Positions 58,647 to 64,000 of a stretch of DNA of 64,000 nucleotides are shown one piece after another. The stretch is taken from positions 1 to 64,000 of the forward strand of contig JBMYZR010000001.1 of NCBI GenBank assembly GCA_049610565.1. Reading direction: 5' to 3'. Numbering within the stretch: the stretch's first letter is position 1; the number at the start of each line of letters is the position of its first letter. The position numbers and the translations under genes were made by a program. This DNA comes from UBA8752 sp049610565 (GTDB lineage Bacteria > Bacteroidota > Bacteroidia > Flavobacteriales_D > Sanyastnellaceae). Below the pieces are notes generated by a model. It saw only the letters and a program-made list of their open reading frames with translations. It was not told the origin of the DNA and searched no databases.

Positions 58647-60047
58647 ATGAAGAAGAAGATCGAACCCATGACCCGATTCATCACCTCCCTCCTGCTGTTG
58701 GCCTTCACCATGACCGGCTCCATCCTGCTCGCCCAGGACGACAGCAAATACGGCGACACGCCCGAGCAGCAGGCCGCCTGCAAGGAGAACCTCAGCCTGT
58801 ACGAGACCTACTACAAGCAGAAGAACTACGACGACGCCTACCCGTTCTGGCAGACCGCCTGCGAAGTGTGCCCGCCCAAGGTTTCGCAGAACATGTACAT
58901 CAAGGGGGTCAATCTGCTCAAGCGTCAAATGAAGGCCGCGGTCAAGGCCAAGAACAACGAGCGCGCCATCGCCCTGCGCGACAGCGTCTTCCAATTCTAC
59001 GACCTCCGCATTGCCCATTTCCCCTCCACAAGCAAGAAGCCGGACAACGGTTGCGAAGTCCTCGGCCGCAAGGCGATGGACTGGACCAGCCTCAACAAGC
59101 GCATGGCGCTGGATGCGCGTCCGATGTTCGAAGAGAGCATCGCCTGCCTGGAAGACCGGAGCTCGGCCGCGGTCCTGAATGGATACTACAGCCTCCTCGC
59201 CCAGGTGCTCAACGAAGCGGAGGACGCGGAAGCCAAGCAAGCCGCGATCGGTGACCTGCTCAACGAGTACCTGCGCCTCAGCGACTTCATCGAAGCCGGC
59301 CGCCAGAACGAGCTCGCCGCCGGAGACAGCGCCGGAGCCGACAAATACGCCACCACGCAGAAGAACCTCGACGAGGTGTTCGTCCAGGTGGCCAACTGCG
59401 ACGACATGGTGCCGGTGCTCGAGGGCAAACTGACGGCGGCGCCCGATGACCTCGACACCAAGAAGAAGGCCCTGCGGCTCCTCAACGAGAAGGGCTGCAC
59501 GGACAACGCCATCTTCCTGCCGGTGGCCGAAGCCGTGTACGCCGTGGAGAAGAATGCGGACGCCGCCTACTCCATTGGCATCCAACTCGCCAAGAAGGGC
59601 GACTTCACGGCTGCGCTGCCCTACTTCGAGGAGGCGGTGGAGCTCTGTGGGGATTGCCCCAAGCTGGCCCGCAACCTGATGAAGGCCGGACAAGCTGCCA
59701 AGAACGCCGGACAGGTGTCCAAGTGCATCCGCTATGCGCGCCGCGCGGCCAAGGCCGAGCCCGGCAACGGAGAGCCCTACCTGCTGATCGGCGATGCCGT
59801 GGCCTCCATGGTCAGCGCCTGTTCCGACAGCCCGCTCGGCGGCCGTGAGGTCTACTGGCTTGCCACCGACTACTACCAACGCGCCAAGTCCGTGGACAGT
59901 GAAGTCGCCAGCAAGGCCAACACCAAGATCTCGCAGGTCAAGAAGTCCTACCCGACCGTGGATGACCTGTTCACCTACGGCATCGACGAAGGCAAGGAGA
60001 TCACCGTGAAGTGCCTTGGCGAGACCACGAAGGCACGCAAGAATTGA
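58647..60047 (+). CDS. Exported tetratricopeptide repeat protein
   Basis: A 466-residue exported protein with a signal peptide (about 8-30, FITSLLLLAFTMTG...ILLAQ) and TPR-like helical repeats throughout (YETYYKQKNYDDAYPFWQTACEV; AAYSIGIQLAKKGDFTAALPYFEEAVEL; AGQVSKCIRYARRAAKAEPGNGEPYLLIGDA). Many Cys residues (for example CEVCPPK, CGDCPK) suggest disulfides. It is probably a periplasmic scaffold. A second ATG at 58668 is possible. It sits immediately upstream of lptC, with overlapping stop and start. Confidence 0.8.
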   Translation: MKKKIEPMTRFITSLLLLAFTMTGSILLAQDDSKYGDTPEQQAACKENLSLYETYYKQKNYDDAYPFWQTACEVCPPKVSQNMYIKGVNLLKRQMKAAVKAKNNERAIALRDSVFQFYDLRIAHFPSTSKKPDNGCEVLGRKAMDWTSLNKRMALDARPMFEESIACLEDRSSAAVLNGYYSLLAQVLNEAEDAEAKQAAIGDLLNEYLRLSDFIEAGRQNELAAGDSAGADKYATTQKNLDEVFVQVANCDDMVPVLEGKLTAAPDDLDTKKKALRLLNEKGCTDNAIFLPVAEAVYAVEKNADAAYSIGIQLAKKGDFTAALPYFEEAVELCGDCPKLARNLMKAGQAAKNAGQVSKCIRYARRAAKAEPGNGEPYLLIGDAVASMVSACSDSPLGGREVYWLATDYYQRAKSVDSEVASKANTKISQVKKSYPTVDDLFTYGIDEGKEITVKCLGETTKARKN

Positions 60048-60610
60048 TCGGCATCGGGCCTCGCCTGACCGCGGTGGCACTGGCCGCCGTGATCCTGTCT
60101 GCTTCGGCGTGCAGGAATGACCTCGAGGAGGTCGCCGACTTCGAGACGTTGGACAACGGCCCCGCCCAGTCCATCGAAGGGGCGGACATGCAATACAGCG
60201 AGGACGGTGTGCCCACCCACCGGTTGCGCGCCGCCCATATGGAGCGGGCTGCGGAAGAAGAGGCCGCATGGCTCGTGAGTGGGGGATTCGATCTCGAGGT
60301 CCTCGACAGCGAAGGAGAAGACGGGGCCACCCTCCACGCCGATGAGGGGCGGTTTGAGGAAGAAAACCGGCATCTCGAAGCGCGCGGCGGGGTCAGTTTG
60401 ATCGGCCCGTCCGGCGACACCCTGTTGACGGAATTGCTCTTCTGGAGCGCCGACAGCGACCGCGTCCACACCCCGGCCCGCGTGGAGGTCCGGACGCCCG
60501 AAGGCACCCTGCGCGGCACCGGACTCGAGTCCGACGCCCGGTTCGAACGCTACCGCATTCTCCGCCCGACGGGTACATTCGTCATCGACACCACCCGCAC
60601 CGCATCATGA
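60044..60610 (+). CDS. lptC: LptC-like LPS export protein, lipoprotein form
   Basis: LptC bridges the LptB2FG transporter to LptA in LPS export. The protein has a signal and lipobox ILSASAC, then two OstA-like beta-jellyroll repeats (about 45-185: MQYSEDGVPTHRLRAAHM, ATLHADEGRFEEENRHLEARGGVSLIG, GDTLLTELLFWSADSDRVHTP). This is a periplasmic lipoprotein version as seen in Bacteroidota. The start is uncertain: TTG at 60044 overlaps the TPR stop (TTGA) and gives a good signal peptide (188 residues). GTG at 60011 would add 11 residues. The stop overlaps the next ATG (ATGA). Confidence 0.8.
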   Translation: MIGIGPRLTAVALAAVILSASACRNDLEEVADFETLDNGPAQSIEGADMQYSEDGVPTHRLRAAHMERAAEEEAAWLVSGGFDLEVLDSEGEDGATLHADEGRFEEENRHLEARGGVSLIGPSGDTLLTELLFWSADSDRVHTPARVEVRTPEGTLRGTGLESDARFERYRILRPTGTFVIDTTRTAS

Positions 60611-60822
60611 CCGACCGTGTCCACCACATTGCCGAGCGTGCCTGGGCCGTCATTGCCCTGATTGCCCTCGGGCTGGCCATCCACGACATCGTGACCCGCG
60701 GATGGGACGGCGGCAAGACCAGCCTGTTGTTTCCCGCCATCGCCGGTGCATGGTATGTGACCCGGCGGGGGGTCCGCCGCAAGATCGAGGCGTCCGCGGA
60801 CCGGGATCAGGACCCTTCCTGA
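60607..60822 (+). CDS. Small membrane protein, conserved hypothetical
   Basis: A 71-residue protein with two hydrophobic segments (about 12-28, AWAVIALIALGLAIHDI, and 40-52, SLLFPAIAGAWYV) and a basic Arg-rich cytoplasmic tail. No function is known. Its position, translationally coupled to lptC, is repeated in related bacteria, so it may assist envelope assembly. A 6-base-pair hairpin (60807-60822) covers its stop codon but has no U-tract. Confidence 0.7.
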   Translation: MTDRVHHIAERAWAVIALIALGLAIHDIVTRGWDGGKTSLLFPAIAGAWYVTRRGVRRKIEASADRDQDPS

Positions 60823-60882
60823 CCCAGCGAAGTGCATTGCGCGCGCTTCCCTTAACTTGACCCTGCCCCCCGGAGATTCCCG

Positions 60883-62202
60883 ATGGACCCCGACCCTGCC
60901 AGTTTCCTGCTCCTGCTGTCCTCCCTGTTGGCCTCGGCCTTCTTCTCCGGGATGGAAATCGCGTACGTCTCCGCCAACCGGCTCCAGGCCGAATTGGACC
61001 GGAAGCAGGGCGGCCTCGCAGGGCGCATCGTGGAATTCCTGCTGCGCCGACCGGAACGCTTCATCGCCACCATGCTGGTCGGAAACAACCTGGCGCTGGT
61101 GGTCTTTGGACTCGAATCCGGGGCGCTTCTCGGGCAATGGCTGTTTGGCGTTCCCGAATGGGAACAGGCCCCCTCTCCCCTGCTCGCCCTGAGCGTCCAG
61201 ACCGCCATCGCGACCGTGGTCATCCTGATCACCGCTGAGTTCCTCCCCAAGAGCCTCTTCCACGGCGCGCCCAACCGCTGGCTTCGGGCCCTCTCCATCC
61301 CGCTCGTCATCGTTCACACCCTGCTCCTTCCTCCGGCGCTCGTGGTGTTGGCCCTGAGCCGTCTCTTCCTCGGAAAACGGCAGGACGACGGCTCGGCGGA
61401 CGCACTGGGTGCCGTGGACCTCGACCATTTCGTGCGAAGCCTCAACGAGCGAATCGAGGGCGAAGAAGAAGAGACGGCCCTCGACAACGAGTTGCAGATT
61501 CTGCAGAATGCCCTCGATTTCTCCGCCCTCAAGGCGCGCGATTGTCTCGTTCCGCGCAACGAGATCGTGGCCCTCGACGCCGCGTCGACCCTGGACGAAC
61601 TCGAGCGGTGTTTCACCGAAACCGGCCTGAGCAAGGTGGTCATCTACAGAGGGGACATCGACCACATCGTGGGCTACGTCCACTCTAAGGACCTGCTGCG
61701 GAATTCCTCGGCGGACGACGGCGAAACGCCCGGCACGACCCTGTCCCGTCTGCTGCATCCGACCATCATCGTCCCCGAGCCCATGGGGGCGCAGGACATC
61801 CTCGCGGAGTTCATCCGCCGCAAGCGTCACCTCGCCGTCGTGGTCGACGAATACGGCGGAACATCGGGCATCCTGACCATGGAGGACATCGTAGAGGAGC
61901 TCATCGGGGACATCGAGGACGAGCACGACAACGAGGCGTTGGTCGAGATGGAAATCGGAGAGGGCCACCACCGGTTCAGTGCGCGGCATGAGGTGGACGA
62001 CATCAATGCCCGGTTCCAATTGGACCTCCCGGAGAACGAAGCCTACGAGACCCTCGGCGGACTCGTGCTCTTCCACACGGAGGAAATCCCTCCGGAAGGA
62101 ACGCGTCTGCAGTTTGACCGCACCACGGTGCAAGTCACCCGCGTGGACGGGGCCCGGATTGTGCTTGTCGAAGTCCTTCAAAACGACGGCGAATCCGCAT
62201 AA
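60883..62202 (+). CDS. CorC/CNNM family membrane protein (paralogue of GldE)
   Basis: A 439-residue CNNM-type protein: DUF21 membrane domain (about 1-165, ASAFFSGMEIAYVSANR, NNLALVVFGL), two CBS domains (about 205-330, containing VVVDEYGGTSGILTMEDIVEELIGDIEDEHD) and a C-terminal CorC/HlyC domain. Such proteins are implicated in Mg2+/Co2+ handling. It is clearly related to the GldE part of the fused gene, with the same EYGGTSGI motif, but has no lipoprotein extension. It precedes the PpiD-like gene. Confidence 0.92.
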   Translation: MDPDPASFLLLLSSLLASAFFSGMEIAYVSANRLQAELDRKQGGLAGRIVEFLLRRPERFIATMLVGNNLALVVFGLESGALLGQWLFGVPEWEQAPSPLLALSVQTAIATVVILITAEFLPKSLFHGAPNRWLRALSIPLVIVHTLLLPPALVVLALSRLFLGKRQDDGSADALGAVDLDHFVRSLNERIEGEEEETALDNELQILQNALDFSALKARDCLVPRNEIVALDAASTLDELERCFTETGLSKVVIYRGDIDHIVGYVHSKDLLRNSSADDGETPGTTLSRLLHPTIIVPEPMGAQDILAEFIRRKRHLAVVVDEYGGTSGILTMEDIVEELIGDIEDEHDNEALVEMEIGEGHHRFSARHEVDDINARFQLDLPENEAYETLGGLVLFHTEEIPPEGTRLQFDRTTVQVTRVDGARIVLVEVLQNDGESA

Positions 62203-62223
62203 CGAGGTCCGACCCGCAGTCCG

Positions 62224-62231
62224 TATCTTCG
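62224..62231 (+). promoter_or_regulatory. Candidate -7 box for the PpiD-like gene
   Basis: TATCTTCG is one base off TAnnTTTG, 26 bases before the ATG at 62258, in the 55-base gap after the CorC gene. Confidence 0.45.
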
Positions 62232-62257
62232 CGAACCATTCAGCAAATCACGCCACC

Positions 62258-64000
62258 ATGGGCATGATCGAAAGCATCCGCAACCGCCAAACGCTCCTCC
62301 TCACCCTCATCGGGTTGGGCATGTTGAGCTTCCTGATTCCCTATGACGCCGTCATCGCATTGATGGGCAACACCGCCACCAGCCAGGCTGCCGGCTCGGT
62401 CAACGGGGAAGAGATCTCCTTCCTCGAATACCGCACCAAGGTCCAGGAGCGCAATGGTCTGTTCAATTACACGGACAACCGCGCCGCCCAGAACGAAGTC
62501 TGGGCCGACATCGTCTCCGAGCGCCTCTACGGCGACGAGTTCGAAGACCTCGGACTCGCCCTGACCAAGGAGGAGTTTGACGACATCCGCTACGGCGACT
62601 TCGTGTCTCCCTGGGTCTCCCGGACCTTCTACGGAGGACAGGTCAACGAGCAGAAGAAGGACGAGTGGCGCCAGAGCTTCAGCAACATGTTCAACAACCC
62701 CGAAGGCCGCAAGAGCTACGAGGGGTATGCCGGCATCATCACGCAAAAGCGCATGCGCGAGAAGTTCGACGGCCTGGTCAAGGCCGGTCTCGCCGCCAAC
62801 ACCCTCGAAGGCAAGCGCGAATTCCTCCGCGCCGAGGAGAAGGTGGATTTCCGCTACGTCCTCAAGCAGTACACGTCCACCCCGGACACCGAGGTCGAGG
62901 TCACCGACCGGGACATCCGCAACTACTACGCTGCACACAAGGACGACGCCCAATACGCCCAACGCGCCGGCCGTGACATCGAATACGTCCGCATCCAGGC
63001 CCCGGACAGCACGGTCAAGTGCCGCCACATCCTGCTCAAGACGGACGATGTGAACGACCCCGACCAGCTCGCCGCCCTCGAAGCCCGCGCCGACTCCATC
63101 AAGCTTCGCCTCGAAGCCGGTGATGCCTTCGCCGACCTCGTCAACAAGCACAGCGAGGACCCCGGTTCCAAAGCCACCGGCGGCGAATACGAATTCCAGC
63201 GTGGCCGCATGGTCAAGCCCTTCGAGGATTTCTGTTTCGACAACCCCGTCGGATCCATCGGCACGGCCCAGACCACCTACGGACTCCACCTCATCGAGGT
63301 CCTCGACCAGCAATGGCCGACCCCCGAGCAGATGAGCGGTGGGGAGCAGACGGCCAAGAACTTGGCCATCAACAACAGCACCACGGAGGAATTGCGCGCT
63401 GCGGCCGACGAAGAGGGCTATGCCATCGTGGAAGCCCGCGACATCCAATCCAGCGCCCAGGCCATCACCGGACTCACCAACGCCGGCGCCATCGTGGCGT
63501 GGGCCTACGGAGCCGAGCCCGGAGAAGTCTCCCAGCACTTCGAAGTGGATGGCAACTACGTCGTCGCCACCCTCATCCGCGTGAAGGAAGCCGGTGTGCC
63601 GCCGCTCGAAAATGTGGAGGACGAAATGCGGGCTGGGGCCATCAAGGACAAAAAGGCCGAGATGTACATGGAGCTCATGACAGGCAGCTCGCTGGAGGAC
63701 ATCGCCGACAAGGCGGGTGCCCCAGTCCAGACTGCTGCGGGAGTCAGCCTCAAGACCCCGAGCATCAGCGGCGCTGGAGGTGGAACCGAACCCGACGTGG
63801 TCGGTGCGGCATTCTCCCTGCCCCTCAACGAAGTCAGCGGCCCGATCCAAGGGGCCAATGGTGTCTGGGTGATCTCTCCGACCGTCCGCAACCCGGTCGA
63901 GGCGTCCGGAACCTTTGCTTCAGAGGTGAGCACGCTGAACGACCGGACCTACTTCCGGAACCTGCCACAGACCAGCGGTGCTCCGGTTCGTCTGTCCTCG
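62258..64000 (+). CDS. PpiD-like periplasmic peptidyl-prolyl isomerase (cut by the right edge)
   Basis: At least 581 residues, running off the right edge. An N-terminal cytoplasmic stub (MGMIESIRNRQ) and one membrane helix (about 12-32, TLLLTLIGLGMLSFLIP) precede a SurA_N/PpiD-type helical domain and a parvulin/rotamase domain starting CRHILLKTDD at about residue 254 and ending YGLHLIEVLDQ near 351. A second, more diverged parvulin-like region follows (VSQHFEVDGNYVVATLIRV). It assists folding of outer-membrane and exported proteins at the inner membrane. Membership of the SurA/PpiD family is clear; the lengthy C-terminal part is only partly visible. Confidence 0.9.
   Translation, partial: MGMIESIRNRQTLLLTLIGLGMLSFLIPYDAVIALMGNTATSQAAGSVNGEEISFLEYRTKVQERNGLFNYTDNRAAQNEVWADIVSERLYGDEFEDLGLALTKEEFDDIRYGDFVSPWVSRTFYGGQVNEQKKDEWRQSFSNMFNNPEGRKSYEGYAGIITQKRMREKFDGLVKAGLAANTLEGKREFLRAEEKVDFRYVLKQYTSTPDTEVEVTDRDIRNYYAAHKDDAQYAQRAGRDIEYVRIQAPDSTVKCRHILLKTDDVNDPDQLAALEARADSIKLRLEAGDAFADLVNKHSEDPGSKATGGEYEFQRGRMVKPFEDFCFDNPVGSIGTAQTTYGLHLIEVLDQQWPTPEQMSGGEQTAKNLAINNSTTEELRAAADEEGYAIVEARDIQSSAQAITGLTNAGAIVAWAYGAEPGEVSQHFEVDGNYVVATLIRVKEAGVPPLENVEDEMRAGAIKDKKAEMYMELMTGSSLEDIADKAGAPVQTAAGVSLKTPSISGAGGGTEPDVVGAAFSLPLNEVSGPIQGANGVWVISPTVRNPVEASGTFASEVSTLNDRTYFRNLPQTSGAPVRLSS

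Noticed and set aside
60807..60822. Hairpin over the stop of the 71-residue gene.
   Set aside because: The stem is only six base pairs and there is no U-tract, so a terminator call is not justified.
60853..60860. TAACTTGA before the CorC-type gene.
   Set aside because: Two mismatches to TAnnTTTG and no well-spaced -33 element; too weak to list.
1..64000. CRISPR arrays, insertion sequences, prophage genes, rRNA.
   Set aside because: I looked for regularly spaced repeats, transposase/integrase motifs and rRNA-like segments and saw none; the window reads as conserved core chromosome.

Overview
The window is a dense, GC-rich (roughly 65%) chromosomal stretch from a member of the Bacteroidota, most likely a marine Flavobacteriales-type lineage. 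Three things point there: type IX secretion and gliding genes (porU, porV, a porP/sprF-family gene, porX, gldJ, gldE, gldD), gene orders typical of flavobacteria (murF next to gldJ, porV near pdhA-pdhC, porX-tsaE-ald, mutY-ssb-gldE/gldD), and promoter boxes of the Bacteroidota TAnnTTTG type. About 51 protein genes and one tRNA-Leu fill the window. No gap reaches 300 bases, and I see no insertion sequence, prophage, CRISPR array or rRNA.

Layout. 1-6.2 kb: a cut-off unknown gene, then nhaD, an amino-acid dehydrogenase and anmK on the minus strand, divergent from an acyl-CoA dehydrogenase, then a membrane-anchored hypothetical. 6.2-16.1 kb: one long minus-strand run porU-porV-ispF-pdhA-pdhC-recG. 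16.3-21.8 kb: plus-strand porP/sprF-like, gldJ, a strong terminator, murF, tyrS. 21.8-26.2 kb: a PiT-like permease, a LuxE-like acyl-protein synthetase, a small lipoprotein and a Na/Pi cotransporter. 26.3-30.7 kb: a single 1439-residue secreted modular protein. 30.8-37 kb: rnhB and a glycosyltransferase, divergent from a Wzz-like and an O-antigen-ligase-like gene, then a PP2C phosphatase and efp. 36.9-39.3 kb: a translationally coupled pair of putative outer-membrane proteins. 39.4-45.6 kb: tRNA-Leu, tig, clpP, clpX, mutS. 45.6-50.2 kb: porX-tsaE-ald divergent from an HD phosphohydrolase. 50.2-52.8 kb: RNase G/E, a 30-residue basic protein, a TPR protein and HU. 52.9-64 kb: a plus-strand run mutY, ssb, a fused gldE-gldD, coaX, an outer-membrane protein, a TPR protein, lptC, a small membrane protein, a second CorC/CNNM protein and a PpiD-like chaperone cut by the window edge.

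The genes converge on envelope biogenesis and type IX secretion/gliding (PorU/PorV attachment, GldJ motor-track lipoprotein, GldD/GldE, PorX signalling, LptC, Wzz/Wzy), mixed with housekeeping functions. The most unusual observation is that GldE and GldD are one uninterrupted 648-codon frame whose junction contains a lipoprotein signal. It could be a polyprotein that signal peptidase II splits. A second recurrent pattern is promoter boxes lying only 4-7 bases before start codons, which suggests leaderless mRNAs. A third is a large repeat-rich surface protein with a dockerin-like tail instead of a recognisable type IX sorting domain.
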